Below, piece after piece: positions 25,548-34,747 of a DNA stretch of 46,242 bases. The notes beneath the pieces are model-generated. The model saw only the letters and a program-made list of their open reading frames with translations. It had not been told where the DNA came from and made no database searches. Numbering within the stretch: position 1 is the stretch's first letter; every line of letters begins with the position of its first letter. The translations under genes and the position numbers were made by a program. This DNA comes from an uncultured Myxococcales bacterium (GTDB taxonomy: Bacteria > Myxococcota_A > Polyangia > Nannocystales > Nannocystaceae). The DNA lies in assembly GCA_902826865.1 (NCBI GenBank), contig CADEGN010000022.1, positions 1-46,242 on the forward strand. The letters run 5' to 3'.

Positions 25548-26189
25548 TCATGCGCAACGGTTTTGCGGCCCGAGGGCATCGTCGTAGGGGTCGCACACGC
25601 CACTTGCACAATCGTCGTCCACGGTGCAGGGCTCCCAGGGGAGTCCGTGGCTGCATACGTCAATCGGTCCGCTGTCGCTGTTGACGGACACACACACGCC
25701 AGCGGTTTCGCAGGCGTCGCCCACGACTTCGCAGAAGTTCCCGCTGCAGACCCCGAGCCTACCCGTTTGGGTCTCGGTGGCGATGCACCTGCGCTTCGTT
25801 CCGCAATCGGTCTGATCATCGCAGTAGTCGCCAAGGTTGCCGTGGCTGCAGCGAAGCTCGGCTTCGACCATGACGCAAAATCCGTCGCCTTCGCAGGAGT
25901 CATCGACGGCGTTGCAACCCACCACAACACCGGTGGTCTCCGCCGCCGAAGTGGCGTCGCCCGCGGTCTCAGCGGCGGTGTCTGCACTCGAGCCCTGCTC
26001 ACCCGTCGTATCCGTTGAGCCAACGGTCCCCGCTTCGCCCGTGCTCGTCTGGGGGTCCGCCGCGGTCAACGTCAGCCCGCCCGCCGCGGTCACGCTCCCG
26101 GCACTCATCCCCACCGGTGCTGGCTGGTTGGGCGCTCCGGTACATGCCGCACCTCCGAGCGCGAACACCACGGCAGCCCCGCATCGCAT
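25548..26189 (-). CDS. Cysteine-rich tethered lipoprotein
   Basis: A 213-residue lipoprotein. The ATG at 26189 gives MRCGAAVVFALGGAACTG, with lipobox LGGAAC and Cys16; the start at 26210 (MPWHSAT) is an alternative. A Ser/Thr/Ala/Gly tether of about 60 residues follows. The C-terminal domain has many regularly spaced cysteines: VGCNAVDDSCEGDGFCVM, LRCSHGNLGDYCDDQTDCG, LGVCSGNFCEVVGDACETAGVC, and VDDDCASGVCD. This is the style of secreted Dickkopf-like cysteine repeat proteins common in Myxococcota. Function unknown, probably cell-surface. It converges with the metallopeptidase gene. Confidence 0.8.
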   Translation of the reverse strand: MRCGAAVVFALGGAACTGAPNQPAPVGMSAGSVTAAGGLTLTAADPQTSTGEAGTVGSTDTTGEQGSSADTAAETAGDATSAAETTGVVVGCNAVDDSCEGDGFCVMVEAELRCSHGNLGDYCDDQTDCGTKRRCIATETQTGRLGVCSGNFCEVVGDACETAGVCVSVNSDSGPIDVCSHGLPWEPCTVDDDCASGVCDPYDDALGPQNRCA

Positions 26190-26238
26190 GGTCGCAGAAT
26201 GCCACGGCATGAGGCCGGCGTCGATCAGCAACGCCGCA

Positions 26239-26748
26239 CTACGGCTGCAAGTCGATCCAGTACTGCCGGATCAGCTTCCCGCTCCCCAGCGAGACCACCT
26301 CACCCGAGCGGACGCCCCCATTACTCTCGATGATCCGGATCGACGCCAGATTGTCGGCATCCGCGGTGAGTCGCACGCGGAGCAGGCGCCGATGGGACGC
26401 CTGGCCAAGAACAAGACGCAACACTGCCTTGCCGAACCCAAGCCCACGCTTGGACGGCCGCACATCGTACCCAATGTGCCCTCCTTCCACCTCGAGCGCG
26501 GGCGTGAGCCAGAACCTCAGGCGGCCGCAGGCGACGATCTCGCCCTGCGCGGCGAGCCAGTATTCGGCTCCTGGGACCCTACCGGGCGGGGTCTGTTCAG
26601 GATCCGCGTGCCGGGCAGCTCGCGCTAGATAGGCGTCGAAGTCCTCGAGTGCGAGGCCATAGCGCTCGCTTTCGTGATCGCGCCACTCTTGCGCCATGCG
26701 CAAGAAAGGGTCGCGATGCTCGACAGACGGTGCGACCAATCTCAACAC
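26239..26748 (-). CDS. GNAT-family acetyltransferase
   Basis: A 169-residue acetyltransferase. From the GTG at 26748 it begins MLRLVAPSVEHRDPFLRMAQEW and keeps the normal GNAT length. The acetyl-CoA pyrophosphate loop is RPSKRGLGFG at 97-106, strand 4 is GGHIGYDVRP, and ADNLASIRIIESNGG at 131-145 is the typical C-terminal signature. The longer upstream frame has poor composition, and AAGAAGG lies at a normal distance ahead of the GTG. The N-terminal half resembles the COG3981 subgroup. Acceptor unknown. Confidence 0.9.
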   Translation of the reverse strand: MLRLVAPSVEHRDPFLRMAQEWRDHESERYGLALEDFDAYLARAARHADPEQTPPGRVPGAEYWLAAQGEIVACGRLRFWLTPALEVEGGHIGYDVRPSKRGLGFGKAVLRLVLGQASHRRLLRVRLTADADNLASIRIIESNGGVRSGEVVSLGSGKLIRQYWIDLQP

Positions 26749-27152
26749 GCCTCTAGGCCCTTCTTGGTTGAGCGCGATCTGTACCTCGACGATCCCGTAC
26801 GATGCAACGACGTGTTGGCCAGCCCTCCGAGATCGCTCGCCCGATTTGGCGGGACGTGCTCGAGCGAACGGCGCGAAGATCGAGATCGCAACCCAGGGGT
26901 CCAGCAGGGCTGCCGCAGGCGACCACCACCGCAAAGAACCAAACGGTAGGGCGGCGCCGGCGAGCACCCTAAGAAGCGCGCCGAGGGCCGGGACAAGGGA
27001 GCCACTGCCGGCATTCGAGCCGTGGACGTGGTGATGCCGTCGGTGCCGGCACGTTGTCGACCCACGCGCAAGCAATGCCGCCGCATCCGTGCCCGCTCAC
27101 CCTGGCGATTCCCACCGCTCGTGGTCACGCTGAACATGTTTGGAGGCTACTT
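26749..27152. other. Divergent intergenic region
   Basis: About 404 bases between the GNAT gene and the large propeller lipoprotein gene. It must carry promoters for both, but I see no convincing box. GGAGG at 27142-27146 is the ribosome binding site of the downstream gene. The open frames through this stretch are Arg-rich and not protein-like. Confidence 0.4.
27142..27146 (+). promoter_or_regulatory. Ribosome binding site of the large propeller lipoprotein
   Basis: GGAGG ends six bases ahead of the ATG at 27153 and fixes this start over the upstream in-frame ATGs. Confidence 0.75.
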
Positions 27153-30137
27153 ATGTTGCACCTACTCCACCGCAGTCTATTGCTTGGCGCATGCGCTGCG
27201 ATCTCGGCCGCATGTGGCCCTGGCACGCCCGCCGGGGATGCCGAGGACTTCCTTGTCGATAACCCCGGTGGCGACCGCGGCTCGGGTCAAGATGGTGAGA
27301 CGGGCGCCGCGAGCGGCGGCGGCGAGGACGGCGGCGACGACGACGGCGGGAGGACCGTCAGCGAAGCCGACATCGTCTTCGTCGAAGGTGATCGCCTGTT
27401 TGCCATGTCGGCCTATGGCGGGCTCGCGGTCATCGATGCCGCCGACCCCGACGCTCGACTCCCGGTGCTCGGCCGCTACCGCATGCCCGGTCAGCCATTC
27501 GAGATGTACGTCGACGACGGTCACGTGTTCGCGATGCTGACCGACTACGGCAGCTACGCGTGGGACGAAGGGCTCGGCGGCTACAGCTGGCACAGCGCGA
27601 GCCGCTTGGTGTCTCTAGACGCCAGCGATCCGGCGAACATCGCCTTACGCGGCGAGTTCGAGGTCCCCGGGGCGATCCAAGACTCACGCCGCGTGGGGGA
27701 CATTCTCTACCTCGTCACCTTCGAAGACGGATGGTGCTGGGGCTGCGAGGCCAACCGCCCCCGCACCGTAGTCACCTCGCTCGACGTGTCGGACGCGGAT
27801 CATCCCGAGCTCGTCGATCGGATCGAGTTCGCCAACCAGACCGACGACCCATGGGACTGGGCCGGAGCGCGCAGCGTCAGCGCGACCGACGAGCGTCTGT
27901 ACATCGGCGGCATCGAGTTCTCCGACTCCGAGGATGCACACTCGATGATCGACGTGATCGACATCACCGACCCCGGTGGCACGATGCTGCGCGGCGCCTC
28001 GGTGGAGGTTGTTGGATCGATCGCCAGTCGCTGGCAGATGGACGAGTTCGAGGGCGTGCTGCGAGTGATCAGCCAGCCTTGGGCGTGGACAAGCGACGAG
28101 CCGCCGTCGGTCGAGACGTTCACCGTGGCATCGGCGAGCGAGGTGACCCCGCTGGCCAGCTTGAAGTTGACGCTGCCCCGGCCCGAGTCGCTGCAGAGCG
28201 TGAGATTCGACGGGACCCGCGCCTACGCGATCACGTTCGAGCAAACAGATCCGCTGTTTGCCCTCGATCTGTCGGACCCGGCCCAGCCCAAGCAGCTGGG
28301 GGAGCTCGAAATCCCCGGGTGGATCTACCATCTCGAGCCGCGCGGCGATCGCATCGTGGCGCTGGGCTTCGATCCGTCCAGCTCAGAGGGCGCGATCAAC
28401 GTGAGCCTGTTTGACGTCGCCGACCTTGCCGCGCCCTCGTTGCTATCGCGGGTCGGGTTCGGGGGCGAGTGGGCGGACTTCGGCGAGGACCAAAACCGTA
28501 TCCACAAGGCCTTCACCCTCCTCGACGAGCTCGGCCTCGTGCTGGTCCCGTTCTCCGGCTGGCAATACGACGATGAAACCGAAGATGAGTGGCGCTGCGG
28601 TCGCTATGCCAGCGGCGTGCAGCTGGTCGACTGGGCCCAAGACTCGTTGAAGCTGCGGGGGGTCGCAGGATCCCATGGGCGTGCCCGCCGGGCGCTCATG
28701 CATCGCGACCGCCTGTTGGCCATGTCGGACAAGGCCGTCGCCGCCTTCGACATCACCGATCGCGATGCACCGGCGGCTCGCGCCCGCGTTGCCTTGGCGG
28801 CGGACGTCGATGACGTCGCGATCGGCGATGACGTCATCGTCCGCCTCGCGACCGACTGGTGGACGAATGACGTCTCCCTCGAGGTGGTATCCACCGCCGA
28901 TCCTGAGTCTGCCGAGCCGCTCGGGCGGCTCGCACTGACCGAGATCTCTCCCGAGTTCGGTTGCGGCTACACCTGGGGACGCGACCTATTCGTGCGCGAC
29001 GGCTACGCCTACCTGTTGCGTCAGTCGTACGGCTACGACGAGACCGACTACCGCGAAACGCTGGTGCTCGACGCGATCGACATCAGCGACCCGACCACAC
29101 CCAAGTGGGTCAGCACGCTCGAGCTACCCTTCGCCATGTCGTACGGTGGATGGGGCCTTGGCCTGCAGAACCAGGAGCGTGTCGCGATGTTGGTCGGCAA
29201 CGCGCTGGTGTTCGCCGTCTCGGAGTCGCATTACGTCGACGACCAGTACGTCGGCACCGACGCGCGTCTGGAGGTCGTGGACCTCGGCGATGCCGGCAAG
29301 CCGATTCACTCCGGAACGCTCGAGCGCTCGGCGGCGCTCGCTCACGGCGGACTGCAGCTGACCGATGGGCAGCTGACGTCGTGGCACATGCGCGCGGTCG
29401 ATGACGATCCGTCGAAGGTGCGGTTCTACTTCGACCGGTTCGACGTCTCGGAGCCGTCGAAGCCGCGGGCCCGGCCGCCGATCAACGTCCCCGGGCAGCC
29501 GGCTGCCTACGGGCCTGCGTTCGATCGCCTGGTCACCGTCGGGTTCGAGCTCGACGTCGTGGACGCCCCCGCGGATGGCTGTTGGACGCTGCCCAAGCTG
29601 TGGACCTACGGTGGGGACGATTCGCGCTGCACGATCGCGAATCGCCCTCTACACCTGCTCGCCTTGGGCGACGACGGTGCGCAGCTGCTCGATACGCTCG
29701 ACGTCGAAGGCGATGACACGCGCATGACGGCGGCGATGGGCGACGGCGAACGCCTCTTCGTGATGCTCGGCGGCGGCAACGGCTGGGGCTGGGGTTGGGG
29801 CGAGGACGATGGCATCGGTGGGGGTCCAGCCGACGACGGCGAGCGCCCGACCTCGTCGGTGGCGGTCGTTCGTGGGCACGACGGAGATCAATTGGTCGAA
29901 GCCTCACGGGTGGTCATCGAGGACTCGCCATGGACTTCGATGATCGGCACCGTCGGCGCGACCGCCGTGCTACGCACCAACGCCGGGATCGGCATCGTCG
30001 ACGCCACGGATCCCGAGGAGCCATCGCTGTCGGTGGTACCGACGTGGGGCTGGGGCTGCTACAACGGCACCATCGCCGATGAGGCGGTGTATTGCCCGTT
30101 GGGCGAGTACGGGCTGCAGGTGATCGCCCTGCCGTGA
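27153..30137 (+). CDS. Large beta-propeller lipoprotein (LVIVD-type repeats)
   Basis: A 994-residue lipoprotein. The ATG at 27153 gives MLHLLHRSLLLGACAAISAAC with lipobox SAAC and Cys21. A Gly/Asp/Glu linker follows. The body is made of repeated blades of the LVIVD or secreted beta-propeller (COG4880-like) type: VFVEGDRLFAMSAYGGLAVID, VVTSLDVSDADHPELVD, RAYAITFEQTDPLFALDLSD, VAAFDITDRDAP, YVGTDARLEVVDLGD and IGIVDATDPEEPSL. The pattern of 'x-D-x-S/T-D-P' at blade ends is clear, and there are probably two propellers. Near residue 872 a Gly/Trp-rich insert (GGGNGWGWGWGED) is unusual. It probably binds or displays something on the cell surface. Function unknown. Confidence 0.85.
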   Translation: MLHLLHRSLLLGACAAISAACGPGTPAGDAEDFLVDNPGGDRGSGQDGETGAASGGGEDGGDDDGGRTVSEADIVFVEGDRLFAMSAYGGLAVIDAADPDARLPVLGRYRMPGQPFEMYVDDGHVFAMLTDYGSYAWDEGLGGYSWHSASRLVSLDASDPANIALRGEFEVPGAIQDSRRVGDILYLVTFEDGWCWGCEANRPRTVVTSLDVSDADHPELVDRIEFANQTDDPWDWAGARSVSATDERLYIGGIEFSDSEDAHSMIDVIDITDPGGTMLRGASVEVVGSIASRWQMDEFEGVLRVISQPWAWTSDEPPSVETFTVASASEVTPLASLKLTLPRPESLQSVRFDGTRAYAITFEQTDPLFALDLSDPAQPKQLGELEIPGWIYHLEPRGDRIVALGFDPSSSEGAINVSLFDVADLAAPSLLSRVGFGGEWADFGEDQNRIHKAFTLLDELGLVLVPFSGWQYDDETEDEWRCGRYASGVQLVDWAQDSLKLRGVAGSHGRARRALMHRDRLLAMSDKAVAAFDITDRDAPAARARVALAADVDDVAIGDDVIVRLATDWWTNDVSLEVVSTADPESAEPLGRLALTEISPEFGCGYTWGRDLFVRDGYAYLLRQSYGYDETDYRETLVLDAIDISDPTTPKWVSTLELPFAMSYGGWGLGLQNQERVAMLVGNALVFAVSESHYVDDQYVGTDARLEVVDLGDAGKPIHSGTLERSAALAHGGLQLTDGQLTSWHMRAVDDDPSKVRFYFDRFDVSEPSKPRARPPINVPGQPAAYGPAFDRLVTVGFELDVVDAPADGCWTLPKLWTYGGDDSRCTIANRPLHLLALGDDGAQLLDTLDVEGDDTRMTAAMGDGERLFVMLGGGNGWGWGWGEDDGIGGGPADDGERPTSSVAVVRGHDGDQLVEASRVVIEDSPWTSMIGTVGATAVLRTNAGIGIVDATDPEEPSLSVVPTWGWGCYNGTIADEAVYCPLGEYGLQVIALP

Positions 30138-30648
30138 AGCCCTGCGGCGCGGCCACCCGGACGGCGGTTCACGCGTCCGGGTGGTGCGTGGCGCCTGAAA
30201 TCGCAGAGATCCGACAGATCTAGGTCAGAACACTGAAGCCGCGGCGGTGGGAATGCCACGGCCTGGCACCGGGTCGGGTTGGGTCGAGCGCCGCCACGCA
30301 TGGCACTTGGACGAGTGACGAAGATGGTCTTGATGCGCGCACCCCTGCGCGGCTTCCCGTCTTCCGATCTATCCGCGCTCTGCCGCGCACCTGGGGAAAA
30401 ACCGCGGCGTCGCGCGCAACGTCGCGGGCCCCCATCGTGCGCACGTTGGTGCGTCGTTACCGTCGCGATGAAAACACGTCGTGCGCAGGCACAGGCGCGG
30501 ATGTGGCACCGGCTCGTGCGCGCGCCAGTCGTCGCGGGTGGATGCCATCGCGTGCGTCGGCGGGCGGGCTCTGCAAACGTGTAGCGAGCACGAATCGCAG
30601 GCGCCACCGGAGGGTTCCGACGCCCGCGAGACGGAGCGGAATGCTTCC
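30138..30648. other. Convergent intergenic stretch
   Basis: About 511 bases between two genes that point toward each other. Besides the hairpin at 30153-30184 I see nothing well supported; the remaining frames are Arg-rich and not protein-like. Confidence 0.4.
30153..30184. terminator. Terminator-like hairpin after the large propeller gene
   Basis: A perfect eleven-base inverted repeat (CCACCCGGACG at 30153-30163, CGTCCGGGTGG at 30174-30184) with a ten-base loop lies 15 bases after the stop at 30137. It has no T run, so it may stop transcription with help from Rho or may protect the 3' end. Its position right after a gene supports the call. Confidence 0.55.
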
Positions 30649-31311
30649 TCAAAGCGACTGGGCGAGTGTGACCGCCCGCTTGACCTTCTCGTCAAACGGT
30701 GTGTCGAGGTCTGAGACGCCGATCTGCACCTCACTGTGACCCTTGACGAAAAACAGCGAGACCCGTCCAGTGCTGCCGGCGGCGTAGGCGTCGACGCCCA
30801 AGCCTGGCTGGGCCTGATATGCGGCCCCGCTGCGGGCCGATTCGTGACGCGCGGCCAGGTTGGCCTGGGCTTTGGCCTCAGACACTGCAGTCGCCGCGAA
30901 GATTTCCACGGTGTGGGTCGGCGTGTCCTTCGCGAAGTCGATGCTGCCCACACCGGCCCAATACGTGCAGCGCGAATCCCAGATGTAGCCGCTCATGCGC
31001 GGTGTTTGCTGGTCGTGCAGCGCGAACGTCAGGCCTGGGTAGGCTTTCGCGATCTTCTCGGGTGTTAGCAACGCGCAGGCGTCGGCTGGGGTCACGGCGT
31101 TCAACCGTTCGAGCTCGTCGTCGCCGCTCGCCGGCGTTGCTGATGTCCGTGCGGGGGACGACGCGGGCGGCGTTGATGACGACGCGGGCGGCGTGGGCGA
31201 GTCAGCGCGCGAGCCATCATTTGTGGTGGGCGCCGAACGGTCACACGCTGCCAAACCGAAGAACACCAGGGCCATGACTTGGTGCCAGTGTCGACACGTG
31301 GAGTTGTCCAT
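30649..31311 (-). CDS. Small tethered lipoprotein (DUF3558-like)
   Basis: A 220-residue lipoprotein. The ATG at 31311 gives MDNSTCRHWHQVMALVFFGLAAC, with lipobox LAAC and Cys23; the ATG at 31275 (MALVFFGLAAC) is an alternative. A Pro/Ser/Thr/Ala tether of about 40 residues follows. The domain starts at about 70 with AVTPADACALLTPEKIAKAYPG and goes on with SGYIWDSRCTYWAG, ARHESARSGAAYQAQPGLGV and RVSLFFVKGHSEVQIGV. The pattern, a Cys-Ala-Leu-Leu start, a mid-protein Cys and a predicted extended helix-strand end, resembles DUF3558 lipoproteins of actinobacteria, but I am not sure of the match. Confidence 0.75.
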   Translation of the reverse strand: MDNSTCRHWHQVMALVFFGLAACDRSAPTTNDGSRADSPTPPASSSTPPASSPARTSATPASGDDELERLNAVTPADACALLTPEKIAKAYPGLTFALHDQQTPRMSGYIWDSRCTYWAGVGSIDFAKDTPTHTVEIFAATAVSEAKAQANLAARHESARSGAAYQAQPGLGVDAYAAGSTGRVSLFFVKGHSEVQIGVSDLDTPFDEKVKRAVTLAQSL

Positions 31312-31463
31312 CGAAGGTGGATCTTCGTGCAGATCCGCGGCGGGCTCAAGGCGCTCGTGCGGGTCGGATGGCGAGGATGTGGATGCGAAACGGGCCGCAG
31401 GCGGAGCGCGGGGACGCGCGACGCCTCGAAGCATCCGGGTGATCGCGTCGTCTGCGGTGCGGG

Positions 31464-33329
31464 CTACGCGATCCGCCTGGATCCCGCAGGTGCCGGGAAG
31501 CGACGCACCAGCGCCAGCAAAGACAGCAAGAACCATCCGACATGCCACGTGGGCCGCTCCCCGTCGGTCACGCAACCGCATCCGCCGCTGTTGTCGATCT
31601 GCCCACCACCGCTCTCGCCCTCGGAAGCGGCTGACGTCGCCTGCAGGCCAGTGCCGCTGCCATCGGAGCCAGCCGCAGAGTCGAGACTGCCGATGTCGCT
31701 GCCCGTCGCGCCTTCCGCCGCAGTCCCGCTGGCGCTCGCTCCCGTCGCAGCGGTGCCGCCCCCTGTACTGGCGTTCGTCCCGTCCGCGCCCGCTGTGCTG
31801 GCGTTCGTCCCGTCCGCGCTGCCCGTGCTACCGGCGCTGGCGTCGTCCGCGTTGCCGCTGCCCGCGGTACCCGTACCGCCGCCACTCGCGGTGCCCGTGC
31901 TGCCATCGCTCGCTGCCCCCGTGCCCCCGCTACTCCCGTCGCTCGTCACGCTCCCGGTGCCCGTAGTTGTTGCCGCATCCGTCGTCGAGCCCGCACCACC
32001 CGAGCCGCCCGTCGTCGGACCCGTGTCGCTCGCCATCCCGGTGGAACCGCTGCTGGTCCCCGCCGGCAGCTCCAGCACCGTGACAGTGACCTCGTCGCGA
32101 TCCCATTGATCGTCAGCGTCGGTCACGAACACTTCGAAGGTATACGTGGTCTCGGGCAAGAGATCGCTGACGACCAGCGTGTCGCTGTCGGCCGCGGTGA
32201 GCGTCGCGGCTGGTCCCGCCGTCTGTGACCATGCGTAGGTCACGGCGTCGTCGTCGGTCGTCACTGCCTGCAGATCGATCGATCCAACGTCGCCCGCGAC
32301 CTCCAGATCGCTCGGGGCGATCACGTCGGGTCGATCCAGCGAGAGCAGCCAGCTGTAGATCCCGTCCGAGTCGAGTGCTGCCGTGTATTGGCGGAATGGC
32401 AGCGTGGTCCCGCAACCGTTATCGGCCCCCCATTCAGGCGCAGCGAACCCGGTGCCGATGGGATCGAGCGCCGGTACCCAGGCGGCGTGGCCGACGTTGT
32501 CGAACATAGTAATGCGGCTCTCGGGCCGCGGCATGCCGACATACGCAGTGCACGCGGGGTATTCGGGGTGGAGCTCGGGGTGCTCATAGATCTCCACCAC
32601 GGCCACCATGTTGCACGGCGCGAAGACGCCGTCACCAAGCTGCCCGTTGTTGTCGTTCTCGCCGTGAAACGCCCAGAGCGCGGTATCTTCGAACGAGCAG
32701 CTGGTACCCGCCGCGACCACGCCACCGGGCAGCGGAATTGCCGCCGTAAAACGTCGACCGTAGGCGCCAACATATTGCAACGTCGCCCGCCCACCTTGAC
32801 TCATGCCGGTGAGGTACATCCGCCGCGAGTCCACCGGATAGTTGTCGACGACGAACTGGATAAACGCGTCGAGCTCGACGATGTCCCAGTCGTCGGCCGC
32901 AAGCGGCGGAATGTCGTATTGGGGCGAGATCATGATGAATGGCCGCAGCGTCTCGTCCCACATGTTGGCGGCCATGTGCTGTTGCGGGCCCCACCGCAAG
33001 TTGCGGCACAGCCCGTCGTTCCCACAATCCCCCGCCGCACAAACGTCGGCATCCCCCGGGCAAGCCGAGTCATCGTCGTACTCGCCGATGCCGGGCAGGA
33101 ATACAAGCAGAGGTAGCGTCTCGCCTGGACCGAGATCGTCGTACGAGGTCGGAAGGTACTCCCAGTAGCCGTAGATCCATGGATCGCCCGGGTCGCGACC
33201 GATGCCGCGCAGCTCGCCAGGCGTGAGCTGATCAATGAACGGGATCTCCGCCTGCACATCCGCGGGCGAGAGCGCGACGAAGGCGATCGCACAGGGGAGC
33301 AGCGAGTGGCGCAGCTTGTTCGATGCCAT
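31464..33329 (-). CDS. Secreted alpha/beta hydrolase with PKD-like domain and MYXO-CTERM tail
   Basis: A 621-residue secreted protein of the LpqC/polyhydroxybutyrate depolymerase-like esterase type. A Sec signal (cleavage likely after ADVQA, residue 27) leads the catalytic domain: LPLLVFLPGIGEYDDD, FIMISPQYDIPP, the nucleophile elbow TGMSQGG with Ser177, AFHGENDN (catalytic Asp region) and NVGHAAW (likely catalytic His). From about 350 to 450 there is a PKD- or fibronectin-III-like domain (VTYAWSQTAGPAATL, TYTFEVFVTDADD). A low-complexity Ser/Thr/Gly/Ala region of about 130 residues follows, and the C-terminus is a MYXO-CTERM-type signal: GGCGC, a hydrophobic helix (HVGWFLLSLLALV), then Arg-Arg. 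Myxosortase would process it and attach the protein to the surface. The ATG at 33329 gives the signal peptide. Confidence 0.88.
   Translation of the reverse strand: MASNKLRHSLLPCAIAFVALSPADVQAEIPFIDQLTPGELRGIGRDPGDPWIYGYWEYLPTSYDDLGPGETLPLLVFLPGIGEYDDDSACPGDADVCAAGDCGNDGLCRNLRWGPQQHMAANMWDETLRPFIMISPQYDIPPLAADDWDIVELDAFIQFVVDNYPVDSRRMYLTGMSQGGRATLQYVGAYGRRFTAAIPLPGGVVAAGTSCSFEDTALWAFHGENDNNGQLGDGVFAPCNMVAVVEIYEHPELHPEYPACTAYVGMPRPESRITMFDNVGHAAWVPALDPIGTGFAAPEWGADNGCGTTLPFRQYTAALDSDGIYSWLLSLDRPDVIAPSDLEVAGDVGSIDLQAVTTDDDAVTYAWSQTAGPAATLTAADSDTLVVSDLLPETTYTFEVFVTDADDQWDRDEVTVTVLELPAGTSSGSTGMASDTGPTTGGSGGAGSTTDAATTTGTGSVTSDGSSGGTGAASDGSTGTASGGGTGTAGSGNADDASAGSTGSADGTNASTAGADGTNASTGGGTAATGASASGTAAEGATGSDIGSLDSAAGSDGSGTGLQATSAASEGESGGGQIDNSGGCGCVTDGERPTWHVGWFLLSLLALVRRFPAPAGSRRIA
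31764..31823. repeat. Thirty-base tandem duplication in the esterase tether
   Basis: Two copies of a thirty-base unit (31764-31793 and 31794-31823) differ at only a few positions and encode a repeated ten-residue unit (A-D-G-T-N-A-S-T) in the low-complexity tether. The unit keeps the frame, so the tether can lengthen or shorten without damage. Confidence 0.75.
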
Positions 33330-33568
33330 CCACAGTGATGGTACCGCGATCACACAACTCGGCGCACGGTGGTTTGTCGTCGCGTTGGCGCCCCGGGCAC
33401 GCGTGCCACTGCGTCAGCCAGGTGTGTTCATGGGCACGGACCCGCGGCGGTGTGCGCACAAAGACTCGGCACATGCACCTTGCGCGAGCCCAGGCGTCAG
33501 CAGCCGTGGCCGACCACCCCAGCGAAACCGGGCGAGCGTGAACGCGATGCAGGGCGGGTGGGCGGATC

Positions 33569-34747
33569 TCAGGGAGCGGCACAATCCGTTTCGTCGCTCA
33601 CCGCTCGCAGGCGCACGTACTCAAACTCGGCATGCATATCGGCAACGACGTACGCATTGGCAACCATGCCAACCTGGACGGTTTCGGGCACTACAAGTCC
33701 CGGGGTAGCGACGAACGAATCGGGATACACGTGCGTCTCGATCCACGCGGGATCGGCCGGCGTCCACGACAACATCCGCACCTCGGATCCCAGGCGACAT
33801 ATCCGAAGGCGTGCGGTGGATCCGACGGTCTCGAGCAAGATGAGCTCGGAGACAGACGCGGACGTCGCCTTGCCTTCGAGTCCCACGAACTCGAGCTGAT
33901 ATCCGATGTTGTATTCGATCCAGTTCTGGTCACCCGGCACGCTAGCCGGGTCTCGGAGCATGATGCCGGCAGAATTATAGAGCGCGTTGGGCGGGTTCTG
34001 GGTGTCGAGCATGTACGCGCCAACGTCGACTTCGACGAGGAAGTCGCCCGCGACCTCCTTGTAGATGAAGGTCGCGATCTCGTCCATGTACCAGACAGAA
34101 ACGCGTGGCGTAACGGCGAGCCGACCGGGGGCGGTCATGTCGATGTCGAGGATATCGTAGGGCGCCTCGACACCAAGGACCTGATCGAGGAGGATCCAGT
34201 CGGCGAACGTGGAGGCGTCGTCGAATTCGTCGGACAGGCCGGCGATGTCGACGGGACCGCCTGTGTCGCTCGAGCCGCTCGCGTCCGTCGAGCCAGCCAC
34301 GCCGGTGGATGAGAAACCTGTGTCCCCAATGTCGTCCGTGCCCGAGGTCGACGTGCTCGACGGCGCCGCACTCGACGTCACTCCGCTCGTGGTCACATCG
34401 CTCGACGACATGTCCGCGCCCGACGACGTCCACCCGCCGCGCGTGGTCGCATCCCCCGACGATCCGGTCCCGACGGTCATCGATCCGCCGGATGCCTCGC
34501 CGCCCGTCGCAGAAGTCGAGCTCGAATCGAATGTGCCGTGCGATCCAGCCGTGGCCGCGTCGCCTTCAGAGGAAGTCGCGAACGCTCCGGTCGTTTGGCA
34601 CTCGGCGCCTGCACATGCGGTCGCGTCGGTACCGCTGTCTGCGAGCGCAGCCGTGGGCTCGCCGCGGCAGGCCCCGATGGCCAGGGTCAACACCAACCCT
34701 CGTCGCCCGTTTCGCGATCGCCCCACGTCTGCGACGTATCTTCTCAT
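33569..34747 (-). CDS. Tethered lipoprotein with laminin-G/DUF1349-like domain
   Basis: A 392-residue lipoprotein. The ATG at 34747 gives MRRYVADVGRSRNGRRGLVLTLAIGAC, with lipobox AIGAC and Cys27. A Ser/Thr/Gly-rich tether of about 135 residues follows. The C-terminal domain (about 175-390) has FDDASTFADWILLDQVLGV, RLAVTPRVSVWYMDEIATFIYKEVAGDFLVEVDV, NSAGIMLRDPASVPGDQNWIEYNIGYQLEF, and QVGMVANAYVVADMHAEFEYVRL. This is the concanavalin-like fold of DUF1349 and related carbohydrate-associated domains, with the typical 'GDF' and 'GLMLRD' motifs. Probably binds a glycan at the surface. Confidence 0.82.
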   Translation of the reverse strand: MRRYVADVGRSRNGRRGLVLTLAIGACRGEPTAALADSGTDATACAGAECQTTGAFATSSEGDAATAGSHGTFDSSSTSATGGEASGGSMTVGTGSSGDATTRGGWTSSGADMSSSDVTTSGVTSSAAPSSTSTSGTDDIGDTGFSSTGVAGSTDASGSSDTGGPVDIAGLSDEFDDASTFADWILLDQVLGVEAPYDILDIDMTAPGRLAVTPRVSVWYMDEIATFIYKEVAGDFLVEVDVGAYMLDTQNPPNALYNSAGIMLRDPASVPGDQNWIEYNIGYQLEFVGLEGKATSASVSELILLETVGSTARLRICRLGSEVRMLSWTPADPAWIETHVYPDSFVATPGLVVPETVQVGMVANAYVVADMHAEFEYVRLRAVSDETDCAAP

